The notes under the pieces were generated by a model. That model saw only the letters and a program-made list of their open reading frames with translations, did no database searches and had not been told where the DNA came from. The position numbers were made by a program, and so were the translations under genes. A stretch of 64,000 nt of DNA from an uncultured Bacteroidia bacterium (GTDB taxonomy: Bacteria > Bacteroidota > Bacteroidia > NS11-12g > UBA9320), in NCBI GenBank assembly GCA_943789165.1, contig CALSTB010000007.1, positions 49,156 through 113,155 on the forward strand, read 5' to 3'. Shown piece after piece: positions 26,321-36,418 of this stretch (position 1 is the stretch's first letter; each line of letters begins with the position of its first letter).

Positions 26321-28558
26321 TTATTTTTTAATCAATCTGAAGCTACCTAATGATACACCGTCGTTTGAACAATTAACGATGTACATACCAGCCTGAAGAT
26401 CTGCAATAGAAATGGTATCAAAACCACTCATGTCTTGTGTCAAAACCAATTTGCCAGAAACATCAGAAATTCGAACAGTTACGGCTGATACAGTTGCATC
26501 AGTGATGTTCATGTGTAATTCATTTTCTGCCGGGTTAGGGAAGAAAGTAATTCCCGATAATTTAGCAATATCGTTTACAGATACGATTTTAGGATAATCA
26601 GTTTCTGGTAGCACAACGCTTGAACCTTTGAAGTCATCGTTGTTACGTGGAATCAAGTTATAGTTACCAAATCCGTAATACATAATCCCAACAACGGTGT
26701 CAAAAGACATTCCTTGAGTTACTTCAATGGCTGCTACGTTCATTGAACCATCTCGGTCTTTTAACGTAGTATCAGAAACTAATGAAACCCATAAACTACT
26801 GCTGTTATTTGTGTTTTGAATTCCTGCTTGTACACGTCGAGACTTGCCGTAAGTTGCGTTTTGATCTGTTGATATTTGATATTCTCCAAAGTTGTTTAAT
26901 CTTGGGTTCGATACGTATACCTTACCTCCAGCTGGATTTACCATACCCACCAACATGCTTTCGTATGCTTCAGCTTCTTTACTGAAGTAAAAGGCACTGT
27001 CAGAAGGATCTAAAGTAACAATGGGTACCGTTTTAACCTCACCAGTTTTAACCACCTTAGTTACATTAAGTACAGTGTATCCAAAACTTTCTGCTACTGT
27101 TCCAGTAACGGTAACTTCTTGACCTCTGAATAACTTAATTAAATCAGAGTTACCTTGGCATTTGATACCACCCCACATCGTTGCGTTTGGATCTTGAATA
27201 TAAATTTGCTCTAAGTCATACGACTTAGCACTTGCAGTAACAACACCTGTTACAGTTACTTCTTGGTTGTTGAATGGAGAAGCATCGTTTGCTACGTTTA
27301 ACACACGTTGAACATCAGAAATGGTTAAACCACCGTTTCGAACTGTATAAAAGATAAAATCTGGATTTGAAGAAGCGTTTGCTGAAAAAGGCATGTAGCT
27401 TTCTTGAGCGATATCGTCCGTCGCGTATAAATAATAGCGAACAATTGTGTTCTCTGCCTTTCCTGGAATTTCAGCCTCGTAAGTGTCTGTTGTTCCTGAT
27501 TTCAAGGTCATCACAATTTCTGTGAATTTGTCGTAAGTGTCTGTAAGGTTATCTGAGTAGTAAAACTTCGCAGATGCGATACTTCCATCAAAATCAATAA
27601 TTTTAGCAGAGATCATTACTTTTTCATCTGCTTTAGGGACTAACGGTGTACGTACCACTTCAGAAATATTTGGAGGTGTCTTACCAATCTTATAGTCACT
27701 ATCTCTGGTTGGGTTCACTTCGTAACCACGACCAGATCCACCTGAACAACCGTTTTCGGAATGCATTACGATACCACGGATGTGGTCAAATTTAGTCCCA
27801 ACTACTGGAAGCATAAAACTTCCTTGTTTTTTAGGAGCGCTTGAACGCGTGGTATTGTAAGATGGCGTTTTTTGGGCAAAAAATCTATCAGATACGTTGA
27901 TCACATTTCCATTTCCATCAGCAACATCAAAACTTACACGGTTGCCGCTAAATTTCTGTGTAGCGGTCACAGTTACATTTTGAAGTTCGATATACGAATC
28001 TTCATATTGCTCACCTGTTGCAATTTTATTCGTTCTTGTGTTGTCGTTTAAGTCACCTAAGTCAACAACTATTGGCGTTGGAGCACTTTGACTACCAAGC
28101 ACGTTTAAAGAAGAGTTGTTAAGCAAAGCCAATTGTGTTTCTCCTTGGTATCTACCAACAATACCGGTCATTTCTACAACCATACCAGCATACAGGTTAT
28201 AGATGTCGGTAACTGGCAAAGAGTTTCCGCCAGCATCTGTATAAACACCCATCACTTGTAAACCATGAAAGTCTCCACTTGCGCCACCGTTGGCGGTGTC
28301 AAGAACGTGAACAAATGGTCTGAATCCACCTTGGACAGAACTTGAAGGAACGTCAATCAGGTTGGCATCTTGAACCACAACAGCGACAACAGTAACAGTG
28401 TCTCCATAGTATGAAGAGGAATCGTTACATGCAGCCAGTTTCGCAGCTGAAACTTCCTGTAATTGTTTTACAGTAATTTTTGGGTACTGAGCACTTGCAG
28501 CAAATGATGCTGAAATAAGTGTGAGTACAAACAAGGATTTTAAGTAATGCATTTTCAT
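26321..28558 (-). CDS. Secreted T9SS type A protein with OB-fold-like repeats
   Basis: A 745-residue secreted protein. The signal peptide (about 1-23) ends in A-S-A-Q. Two related segments (about 30-270 and 395-560) show V-T-V-x-G-V-V strands of OB-fold type seen in secreted nucleases and DUF5689-like proteins, separated by an Ig-like segment near 290-385. The sorting domain begins at F-F-P-N-P-A-E near 665 and ends in R-L-I-K-K. Catalytic residues were not identified. Two bases separate it from the lipoprotein gene. Confidence 0.85.
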   Translation of the reverse strand: MKMHYLKSLFVLTLISASFAASAQYPKITVKQLQEVSAAKLAACNDSSSYYGDTVTVVAVVVQDANLIDVPSSSVQGGFRPFVHVLDTANGGASGDFHGLQVMGVYTDAGGNSLPVTDIYNLYAGMVVEMTGIVGRYQGETQLALLNNSSLNVLGSQSAPTPIVVDLGDLNDNTRTNKIATGEQYEDSYIELQNVTVTATQKFSGNRVSFDVADGNGNVINVSDRFFAQKTPSYNTTRSSAPKKQGSFMLPVVGTKFDHIRGIVMHSENGCSGGSGRGYEVNPTRDSDYKIGKTPPNISEVVRTPLVPKADEKVMISAKIIDFDGSIASAKFYYSDNLTDTYDKFTEIVMTLKSGTTDTYEAEIPGKAENTIVRYYLYATDDIAQESYMPFSANASSNPDFIFYTVRNGGLTISDVQRVLNVANDASPFNNQEVTVTGVVTASAKSYDLEQIYIQDPNATMWGGIKCQGNSDLIKLFRGQEVTVTGTVAESFGYTVLNVTKVVKTGEVKTVPIVTLDPSDSAFYFSKEAEAYESMLVGMVNPAGGKVYVSNPRLNNFGEYQISTDQNATYGKSRRVQAGIQNTNNSSSLWVSLVSDTTLKDRDGSMNVAAIEVTQGMSFDTVVGIMYYGFGNYNLIPRNNDDFKGSSVVLPETDYPKIVSVNDIAKLSGITFFPNPAENELHMNITDATVSAVTVRISDVSGKLVLTQDMSGFDTISIADLQAGMYIVNCSNDGVSLGSFRLIKK

Positions 28559-28577
28559 ATGTTTTTATTCAAATTGT

Positions 28578-30704
28578 CTATTTTAAAATGGCAAACTTCC
28601 CTTTGTAGGATTTGCCAGTGTCATTGTCTTTTACGGTAAAAATATAAATACCTCTTGCAATAATTTGTGATTCCCCAGAGAGCAAATCCCAGGCATGTTC
28701 ACCACCGCTAAAGACGTTTTTGCTCGGGTCTTCTGCGCCAAAGGTATTGTACCATCGAATATCATCCCCAGTATAGGACTCATCATGGTCAATTTCATCA
28801 ATAAAGTCGCCAGCTACCGTGAAAATTCTGATGGTGCAGTTTTTTGGAAGATTGGAAAAATATAGTTTTCGGCTTTGTTCTTGAAAATTACTTTGACCTT
28901 CCCAAGCGGCTCCAGCGTAGTATGGGTTGGGGTAAACGAAAGGTTCGTTTACTTCTAAGTTTTCGTTGATAGGCTTTCCAGCAAAGGCTCTATAGTTGTT
29001 ACTCAGTAGACTGCTTTCTAAGGATTCCAAATTGCTATTTTCATTGCCTCGATCATAGGCCGAAACAGATATCGCGTACTGCCAACCATTCTGAATATTC
29101 TGAATGGTGTATTTGTAGTGGTAGGGTGTGAGGTCGTTTTCGAACATCTGGGGACTAGCGAGGCGAATAGATTCAAATCCCGATTCATTAAAAAGGGCAT
29201 TGCCTTTCATATCCCAATCACCAATTTTTTTAAGGTCTGTCGCAAGACTTGGCACTTTGGTTACATCAAAACCAAGCTGAGTCATGTATACTCGATAGCC
29301 TTCAAAGTCTTTTTCTAGCGTAATTGGATCTACGCTGGATTCAGCATTGTCGCTCCAGTAAATGTCGATACTATTTTGATTGGTAACGATTTTTGTTTTA
29401 GGAATATTTGGAGGTGCAGGAAGGATGAAACGCGTTATTTCTCCATCATTATTGGCGTCTTCTCCCGGGTCTAGAACGCCATTGAAGTTTTTGTCTTCGC
29501 CATTGAATGCGACTTGTGCCCAATCAGCATTGCCCCTGAAAATGCTTTGTTGCAAAGCGCTATTAACGCTATTGGGTTCTCCGTCTTCTAGTTTTTTAGC
29601 CAACACAAAGGCGTATGCTACTTTAATTGTTTCACCTGGTCCCATACTTTTGAACGGACCAACAGAAAGTAAGTCGGCTCGGTTCCCTGCATCGTTTAGT
29701 TGTTCTTTAAAACTTTTGGAACCGCAATTTCCGTTTTGAGAGGAGTTTTTATCCCAACATACGTGATGGTTCAGACCAGAAGTCATTTTGCCATATCGCG
29801 CTTGCTCAGAATTCGGTAGGAAAAACACTGGGTTTGTTGTGTTGTTAAATTCCCATGCATTGTAATGTGCTTTGAAACTCGGGTCGATCAAAGGGTGTTT
29901 GAATCCTGTTTTGTCCTCAGCTCCCAAAAACTTTTGACCCACATAGCTTTCAGTAAATCCTACATCACCTGAGTTGTCGTAGCAGTAAGCCATGTTAAAG
30001 CTATCTAAAAAACCATTTCCGCCCTTATTGTAAAAGGCAGCGCCACCACTACCAGCTGGTGTGACGTTTGTGTTTCTAACAACGGTATTGGTCCAGAGTG
30101 CAAAGTATACACTGTCAATAGTGCTTGAGCTTGTATTCGTGACCTCAAAATTTAGGATAACAAAGAAATCGCTAAAAGAATAGTTCCAATTAAACGTTTC
30201 CATGGTCACGCCAAGTTTGAGTGGCTGGGTATGGCTGCTAATAGGAATATTGGTGCCAGGTACTAATAAATTTGAGTCTGAGAAATGTGCCACATAATCT
30301 TGATGTGAAACCGCTTCAGGAGTAAAAAACGGACTATCAAATAAGCTAGAACGTTGTTCGAGGGTGCTGCCCACTTCGGCAGTAAACTCGAAACCACCTC
30401 GGCCTGTAGCATAACCACTTGGAGCATCATAAGCACTGGTTGATACAGCGACTAATGAGCCATCTATTAGCCCTCCAACCCAGATACCACCTTCGAAAAG
30501 ATGTTCGATACCCGATCCTGCGGGAAATTCACAGCTTTGGTTGCCACTACCATCGCGATATCCTCTAAAGGCATTACCGAAGGTTCCTACATTACTTACA
30601 TTAAGCCGCACATTACTGGCATTCGTAACTTTTTCAGAAAAAGAACTTTGTGCAACACCAGAAACGGTGATTAATACTGCAATTATGAGGGTTGAGCAAC
30701 GCAT
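28578..30704 (-). CDS. Large secreted hypothetical protein with FlgD-like C-terminal domain
   Basis: About 708 residues from the ATG that begins M-R-C-S-T-L-I-I-A-V, chosen because it gives a clean signal peptide ending in S-G-V-A-Q; an upstream ATG at 30755 would add 17 residues. The body is beta-rich with acidic calcium-type loops (D-P-G-E-D-A-N-N-D-G). The last about 95 residues (V-Y-P-N-P-Y near 615, then K-G-K-F-A-I-L-K) resemble FlgD-like or T9SS-like sorting modules. First gene of the envelope operon. Confidence 0.82.
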   Translation of the reverse strand: MRCSTLIIAVLITVSGVAQSSFSEKVTNASNVRLNVSNVGTFGNAFRGYRDGSGNQSCEFPAGSGIEHLFEGGIWVGGLIDGSLVAVSTSAYDAPSGYATGRGGFEFTAEVGSTLEQRSSLFDSPFFTPEAVSHQDYVAHFSDSNLLVPGTNIPISSHTQPLKLGVTMETFNWNYSFSDFFVILNFEVTNTSSSTIDSVYFALWTNTVVRNTNVTPAGSGGAAFYNKGGNGFLDSFNMAYCYDNSGDVGFTESYVGQKFLGAEDKTGFKHPLIDPSFKAHYNAWEFNNTTNPVFFLPNSEQARYGKMTSGLNHHVCWDKNSSQNGNCGSKSFKEQLNDAGNRADLLSVGPFKSMGPGETIKVAYAFVLAKKLEDGEPNSVNSALQQSIFRGNADWAQVAFNGEDKNFNGVLDPGEDANNDGEITRFILPAPPNIPKTKIVTNQNSIDIYWSDNAESSVDPITLEKDFEGYRVYMTQLGFDVTKVPSLATDLKKIGDWDMKGNALFNESGFESIRLASPQMFENDLTPYHYKYTIQNIQNGWQYAISVSAYDRGNENSNLESLESSLLSNNYRAFAGKPINENLEVNEPFVYPNPYYAGAAWEGQSNFQEQSRKLYFSNLPKNCTIRIFTVAGDFIDEIDHDESYTGDDIRWYNTFGAEDPSKNVFSGGEHAWDLLSGESQIIARGIYIFTVKDNDTGKSYKGKFAILK

Positions 30705-30812
30705 GAACGACGGATGCAAAAATATAGTTTTGTCTGCAACAAAGTGGCGTTTCATGCTATCGGATTGTTAACTTTTTGTAAGGATTAGAAGTCGAAATAA
30801 ACTTCTGAGGAG

Positions 30813-31181
30813 TTAGTCAATTGTAATCTCTTGAATATCACCGTCTGCCCACAATTCTTCAAGGGCATAAAAGGAGCGCATTTCAGATTTGAAAACATGA
30901 ACGACAACGTTTACATAATCGACTAAGACCCATTCTCCAACGGAAAACCCTTCCCGACTAAATGGGTTTTCACCTGTTTGTTTTTTTATTTCATGGATAA
31001 CACTTTCCGCAATCGCGGATACTTGCCTATCACTTTCTCCATGACAAATAATCATGATGTCAGTAACAGCACTTGTAAGGTTTCGTAAATCGATTTTTAC
31101 GATGTTGTGCGCTTTTTTTTCCAACATCCCATGAATGGCGATGTCTGCGAGTTTTTCAACGGCCGGATTTTTTTTCGGCAT
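30813..31181 (-). CDS. rsfS: Ribosome silencing factor RsfS
   Basis: About 122 residues from the start M-P-K-K-N-P. The family features A-H-N-I-V-K-I-D-L-R, I-M-I-I-C-H-G-E-S-D-R-Q-V and W-V-L-V-D-Y-V-N-V-V-V-H-V-F are all present. RsfS binds ribosomal protein L14 and blocks subunit joining in slow growth. A longer frame to 31262 would overlap the divergent birA gene and is not needed by the family length. Confidence 0.93.
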   Translation of the reverse strand: MPKKNPAVEKLADIAIHGMLEKKAHNIVKIDLRNLTSAVTDIMIICHGESDRQVSAIAESVIHEIKKQTGENPFSREGFSVGEWVLVDYVNVVVHVFKSEMRSFYALEELWADGDIQEITID

Positions 31182-31247
31182 AAATGAGTTATTGCGTAAT
31201 TTGCCGGCAAAAGTCGGGAAAATTTGTTGAACCTTAACCCTCAATCC

Positions 31248-31976
31248 ATGTTTGTTGGTCAATCAGTGATTTTTGTAAAAGAACTGGAATCGACTAACGA
31301 ATATTTAAAGTACTTCGCTAAGAACGAAGGCCTTGCTGAAGGTGCTGTGGTTGTTACAGAGTTTCAGTCGAAAGGCAAAGGCCAGCACACCAATTCATGG
31401 CAAAGCGATGCTAACCAAAATGCCTTGTTCAGTATTTTACTGAAACCAAAAAACCTGTCGGGACATAGCCTAAATGCGTTGTCATTTTTAGTGAGTTTGG
31501 CCGTAAGAGCAACAGTCCAGAAATTCTTACCCAACAAAGACGTAACAGTCAAGTGGCCAAATGACATTATGGTGGACAATCAGAAAATAGCCGGAATCTT
31601 AATTGAAAATAGATTAGGCAATCCCACAGAATCGGTTGTTGGGATTGGGTTAAACATTAATCAAACACAGTTTGATGATTTGCCAAAAGCTGCATCAATG
31701 AAATCCATCTCTGGACAAGAGTTCGACATTGAAGCGGTTATTTCCGAATGTCTCGGTTTTGTCGAGAAATACTACCTTTTGTCAAAACGAGACAATGGCG
31801 TGAAACAATTACAGACATTATACGTATCACAATTGTACAAGCTCAATGAAGAGGTTTTGGTAGATTCGAAAAAGTATATAGTCACGGGTGTAGATGCAGA
31901 AGGAAAGTTGTTGTTGGGAAACGACAAAGGGTCTAAATCTATATATCATAAAGAAGTTGCAGTTATATGGAATTAG
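31248..31976 (+). CDS. birA: Biotin--[acetyl-CoA-carboxylase] ligase
   Basis: A 242-residue enzyme that adenylates biotin and attaches it to the carboxylase carrier protein. Motifs: E-S-T-N-E-Y near 15, S-K-G-K-G-Q in the biotinyl-AMP loop, V-K-W-P-N-D-I and G-I-G-L-N-I-N. There is no N-terminal helix-turn-helix, so it is a monofunctional ligase rather than a repressor. The ATG at 31248 is preferred over TTG codons upstream. It overlaps coaX by ten bases. Confidence 0.93.
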   Translation: MFVGQSVIFVKELESTNEYLKYFAKNEGLAEGAVVVTEFQSKGKGQHTNSWQSDANQNALFSILLKPKNLSGHSLNALSFLVSLAVRATVQKFLPNKDVTVKWPNDIMVDNQKIAGILIENRLGNPTESVVGIGLNINQTQFDDLPKAASMKSISGQEFDIEAVISECLGFVEKYYLLSKRDNGVKQLQTLYVSQLYKLNEEVLVDSKKYIVTGVDAEGKLLLGNDKGSKSIYHKEVAVIWN

Positions 31977-32695
31977 TAATTGATATCGGCAATACGAAGG
32001 TGAAGGCGGCCATTTTTATTAATAATGGAATCCATAAAGTGTTTACTACTCCAAAAGCAGGTGACGAACTGTTGTCGCTGATTAAACCATTTCCAGTGGA
32101 GGCGATCATAATTAGTTCGGTACGTGAAAACAATGAAGCTATGTTCGCTTATTGGAATCAGGTGGCTCCAACAATGGTGTTGGACCACAAAACGGCATTG
32201 CCCATTGAAAACGCGTATAAAACACCTGAAACACTCGGGAAAGATAGAATCGCTGCTGTCATTGGTGCTCGATTTTTATATCCCAAAGGACCAGTGCTTG
32301 CAATCGATGCAGGGACGTGTATTACCTACGATATTTTAACCGAGGATGACGTTTATCTTGGTGGTAATATCAGTCCGGGCGCACATTTAAGGTTTCGCGC
32401 CATGGATGAGTTTACACATGCTTTGCCTTTGGTAGAACAAATGGAGGTCGAGCAACTATACGGACAATCGACTGAAGAAAGCATGGCAACCGGTGTGATT
32501 ACAGGGATTGCAGCTGAGATGGATGGAATGATAGAGCGATACGAAGAAGAATTTTCAGGTGTTCAAACGGTAATTTGCGGTGGTGATGCTCGGTATTTTG
32601 TGAATATGCTTAAAAAGAAGATATTCGCGAACCGAAATTTGGTGCTGTTAGGACTGCATAAAATCTTATTATTTAATGAAAGTAAACGTAGTTAA
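31967..32695 (+). CDS. coaX: Type III pantothenate kinase
   Basis: A 242-residue ASKHA-fold kinase for the first step of CoA synthesis. The phosphate loop D-I-G-N-T is at 5-9, G-K-D-R near 88-91 and the catalytic-base region I-D-A-G-T-C-I-T-Y-D near 110. Type III enzymes are insensitive to CoA feedback. Overlaps birA upstream and the outer-membrane protein gene downstream by 20 bases. Confidence 0.94.
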   Translation: MELVIDIGNTKVKAAIFINNGIHKVFTTPKAGDELLSLIKPFPVEAIIISSVRENNEAMFAYWNQVAPTMVLDHKTALPIENAYKTPETLGKDRIAAVIGARFLYPKGPVLAIDAGTCITYDILTEDDVYLGGNISPGAHLRFRAMDEFTHALPLVEQMEVEQLYGQSTEESMATGVITGIAAEMDGMIERYEEEFSGVQTVICGGDARYFVNMLKKKIFANRNLVLLGLHKILLFNESKRS

Positions 32696-33999
32696 ATTCC
32701 TTGCTGTCGTTTTGATTGGTATGGTTACAAATCAAAAGGCAGTCGGACAATCTTCGCCATATACTTTGGGTAGTTTAGGGTTGATGAAATCTGCGGGATT
32801 TACGCAGCATGAACTGATGGGTGGCTTGTCTGGAAGTCTTAGAGGGAAAAGCGATTTTACTTTAGTGAATCCGGCCTCATTATCAGCCTTAGAACATACA
32901 AGTTTGCAAACGGGCAGTTTTGCAAGTTTTATTGACCAAAAGTCTGCCACAAAACGGAAAACAGATAGCCACGGGGATTTTGGACAATTTGCTTTAGGAT
33001 TACCTATCTCCATCAAAAAACATATAGGGTTTGCAGCCGGCATCAATCGGATGACGATGATGGATTATACCATTCCAAGCACGACCACTGAAAACGGGCG
33101 CGATGTCGTGAATATTTTTGCTGGTCAAGGAGGTGTGAACAGATTTCAAACGGCATTGGGTTTCCAAATATTCAACGGATTCTCAATCGGTTTAGAAACA
33201 AGTTTTCTTTTTGGAAGCTCAGAGGAATTAGTCGACAAGCAGTTTCCAAACGATCGTGAAGTATTCAGTACAAGAAACACAAAAACCAATTTCTATTCTG
33301 GGGTAAGATACACTGGAGGCGTTCAATATACTGGACAATTATTTAAGTCAAAACAGATTGTCTTAGGCATTCATGCAACACCAGCATCGACCATGACCAT
33401 GAGTCGAGATGAGCTCGTAACGACATATAATTATTTAGGAAATTTCTATGTCGATACCATCTCTAATCGCAAGGATGCGAAATTTGATCAGGAACTTCCA
33501 TTGAGTTATGGTTTGTCGTTAAGTTTTGGGAATAAAGATGTATGGAGTTTAGGCGTTGAATATAATACAGCGCAATGGGCTGACGTGGCTCCAAGAAGCA
33601 GTGACAATGCCTACTTCAATCAGGAATCGATTAGTATCGGAGGATACTGGCAGGCTAAGGCTGAGCGAAATGATCAGAACGCATCTAAGGCTGAAAAAAC
33701 AAAAGATTATTTTAAAACAACCCGTATATATTATGGTTTTAATACCCAGAAATTATGCACTGGGGTGGTAGAGAAGCAGGTAGAGCAAATGACGTTTAGT
33801 TTAGGTGTTGGACTGCCTATTTATAGAGCGGTATAGCATAGAAGGAGAAAAGGCGGTTATGATATCTAGGTTGAATATCGGTGTCGATTACACAATTCGA
33901 GGAAATGCAGATCCAGGCATGATCCAAGAAAATATTCTTGGCATCAAATTTGGGTTAAGTCTATCAGATAAGTGGTTTATCAAAAGAAAATATCAATAA
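32676..33999 (+). pseudogene. Outer-membrane beta-barrel protein, frameshifted near its C-terminus
   Basis: A signal peptide (A-V-G-Q near 25) precedes a beta-barrel protein. The first frame stops after L-P-I-Y-R-A-V at 33836. The continuation lies in the next frame, where S-R-L-N-I-G-V-D-Y-T-I-R-G and the final strand up to W-F-I-K-R-K-Y complete a normal barrel end at 33999. Removing one base, for example a G in the GCGGTATAG stretch at 33826-33834, restores about 440 residues. In flavobacteria this protein often lies between coaX and lptC. Sequencing error and true mutation are both possible. Confidence 0.78.
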
Positions 34000-34027
34000 G
34001 TAAATAAAGTTATAAAGTATAAATAAG

Positions 34028-35376
34028 ATGAAAATGAAAGCAGTAAAAAACATTATCCTAATGACCCTTTTGTCATTCACTGCAACGTTTGCATTTGGTC
34101 AACAAAATTGGGAAGGTCATAAGTATGGGAACGACACCTTAAAAGCACAAAAAAGTGAGGCGATGTTCAACCAATACTTTAAAGCAAAAAACTATAGCGC
34201 TATATATCCTTACTGGGAATACCTATTTAACAATGCGCCAGTCGTTAGTAAAAGAGTTACTTATAATGGAGCTTTTGTCGCTAAGAAATACTTGCTTCAT
34301 CTTCAAAAGAACAATCCAGAAGCGTATGAATTACGTAAGGACGGTTTGATTGATACGATTCTACTTACTTATGATATGCGTATCAAATATTGGGGTGAGC
34401 GTGACATCGTTTTGGCAAAAAAGGCTGCGGACATGTTTAAGTTGAGACCTGATTTGCGGGATTCGGCGATGAGAATGTTTGAAGAAAGTGTTAGAAATTT
34501 AGGAAATGATACTGAGTACAAAACACCTTTGTACTATTTGCAATCAGCAATCACTGAAAACAAAAGAGGAAAGTATAGTGTAGATTCTCTATTCGATTTG
34601 TACTTCCAATTACAAGGAATCATTGATTACAACCTTGCATTAAACAATAAGGATAAAAAGAAGTGGGTTGTGTGTGATACCAACTGTGTTAAAATGATGC
34701 GTCCTTATTTCACTTGTGAAAAAATTGAAGAATTCTTCAAAGCGAAAACGGATGCAGCTCCAACTGATTTAGTGCAATTAAAAAAGGTTGCCAACTTGTT
34801 GGACATCGCAAAATGTAATAAATCAGATTATGCGTTGGACATCGCGGTTAAAATCTACCAATTAGAACCAAGTTCTGAAGCTGCTATAGGCATTGCAAGA
34901 ACGTACCGAGCAAAAGGTATGAATACCCAAGCATTGACCTGGTACAACAAAGGTGGTTGATGGTGTTACTGACACTGCTGCAAAAGAAGAAGTATACCAG
35001 ACTATGTCGAATTTGGAGTATGCGAGTGGCAATATTAGTGCAGCTAAGAACTATGCTAATAAAGTATTGGCAATCAATCCTAATAATGGAGCGGCACATC
35101 TAATTATCGCAAGTAGTTATGCAAAAAGCGCAAGTTCTTGTACTGCAGATGGAATTGATGGCGCTAGTGTTTACTGGGCGGCGGTTGATCGAGCAGTTAA
35201 AGCTAAGACGGTAGATCCAAGTGTTACTGAGCAGGCCAATAAGTTTATAGCCGTTTACTCAGCGTATTTCGTAAAAGGGGAACAAGCGTTTTTTCAAAAA
35301 CTTCCCTGTTCCTGAAGGCGGAACTTATGTAGTTCCTTGTCTAGGGGTTTCTGCGATCGTAAGATTTAATAAATAA
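34028..35376 (+). pseudogene. TPR-repeat exported protein, two frameshifts
   Basis: A signal peptide (about 1-24, ending F-A-F-G-Q) leads a helical TPR protein. Frame one ends at 34960 after T-W-Y-N-K-G-G; the protein resumes in the next frame at V-D-G-V-T-D-T-A-A-K and runs to 35315, where T6 at 35289-35294 shifts it again. Reading five T there gives A-F-F-K-N-F-P-V-P-E-G-G and a natural end at 35376. One extra base at each site explains both. Restored length is about 448 residues. It precedes lptC, a conserved position. Confidence 0.75.
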
Positions 35377-35387
35377 TCACAATAGTG

Positions 35388-35972
35388 ATGAATAAAAACC
35401 GGCATCATACATTGTTTATCGCAATTGTGATTGCCGGTTTTTTTGTGCAATGTCGGAATGCGGACAAATCTGATTTAGAGAGTTACATAAAGTTATCTGA
35501 AGATTTGAGCGTAGAAAGAGTCGAGTATGTTGTAATCCGTTATACCGATTCAGCAGTGGTTAAAGCCACAATCGAAGCGCCAGAAATGATTCGCTACCCG
35601 AAGAAAACAGAACCCTATACCGAAATGCCTAAGGGATTATTCGCTACGTTTTATGACGGGGACGGCAACGTTGACAGCAAATTGTCGGCTGCCTACGGAA
35701 TTAACTATGAAGACAAGAAGTTAATCAAACTTACAGATAGCGTCAGAGTGGTTAATGTGAAAGGTGAAGAGTTGAAAAGCGAAGAACTGTTTTGGGATCA
35801 AAAAGAAAAAAAGATTTATACCAATAAATTTGTAAGGATTGTTCGGAACGGTGAAACATTGCGTGGAGATGGATTTGAGAGCAATGAAAACTTTACTAAG
35901 TACAGAATACTAAGACCAGCTGGACCAGTAACGGTTCAAGATAATTTGTTAGAAGATGAAGAAGTTCAATAG
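35388..35972 (+). CDS. lptC: LPS export ABC transporter periplasmic protein LptC
   Basis: A 194-residue protein with an N-terminal hydrophobic helix ending in Q-C (lipoprotein-like, near 22) and a beta-jellyroll. The LptC-type strands include K-A-T-I-E-A-P-E-M, P-K-G-L-F-A-T-F-Y-D-G-D-G-N-V and L-F-W-D-Q-K-E-K-K-I-Y-T-N-K-F. LptC bridges the inner-membrane LptBFG pump and the LptA bridge. Its intactness contrasts with its broken upstream neighbours. Confidence 0.88.
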   Translation: MNKNRHHTLFIAIVIAGFFVQCRNADKSDLESYIKLSEDLSVERVEYVVIRYTDSAVVKATIEAPEMIRYPKKTEPYTEMPKGLFATFYDGDGNVDSKLSAAYGINYEDKKLIKLTDSVRVVNVKGEELKSEELFWDQKEKKIYTNKFVRIVRNGETLRGDGFESNENFTKYRILRPAGPVTVQDNLLEDEEVQ

Positions 35973-36144
35973 ATTTATTCAAATTGTTTGGCTAGGGGTG
36001 GCAGCTGTATCTGCTTGGGAAGCCTTTTTAGCGTATTATAATACTGGCAAATTCAACGGAAGATTTGCCATGTTCGCATTTGTTTTCGTTGCAGCTATTG
36101 CAATGTATTCAATTCGAAAGCGACAAGGAAAGAGTATGAAGTAG
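35956..36144 (+). CDS. Small two-helix membrane protein after lptC
   Basis: A 62-residue protein with two predicted helices (about 8-26 and 35-53) and a basic tail. It overlaps lptC by 17 bases. Small membrane proteins of this type commonly follow lptC in flavobacteria. Function unknown. Confidence 0.72.
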   Translation: MKKFNRFIQIVWLGVAAVSAWEAFLAYYNTGKFNGRFAMFAFVFVAAIAMYSIRKRQGKSMK

Positions 36145-36178
36145 CAACGAATCTTGCTTTAGAACTTCTGCCTATTGA

Positions 36179-36367
36179 CTAAACTTTCGCGAGCTTATAC
36201 TTCTTATACATCTGCAAAGTTAGTATCGGGATAAAGAAAATGGCTGTTGTGCCTAATCCGACTAATAATAACATACTAGCACCCTTCCAGTGTAGGATAC
36301 TAAAAAGGATACCTAACACAATAGCTATTGCGCTAATTGAACCGATTACAAATGTGATGCTTTTCAT
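36179..36367 (-). CDS. Small GldL-like two-helix membrane protein
   Basis: A 62-residue protein with two predicted helices (about 5-24, 30-52). The segment S-I-L-H-W-K-G-A-S-M-L-L-L-V-G-L-G-T closely resembles the membrane part of GldL, the gliding/T9SS motor subunit, but the long cytoplasmic part is missing. It is unlikely to be functional GldL itself. Confidence 0.6.
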   Translation of the reverse strand: MKSITFVIGSISAIAIVLGILFSILHWKGASMLLLVGLGTTAIFFIPILTLQMYKKYKLAKV

Positions 36368-36418
36368 AAGGATTTTATTTCTCTAACAACGCCATGTAGT
36401 CAATAAAAGTATTGACGA

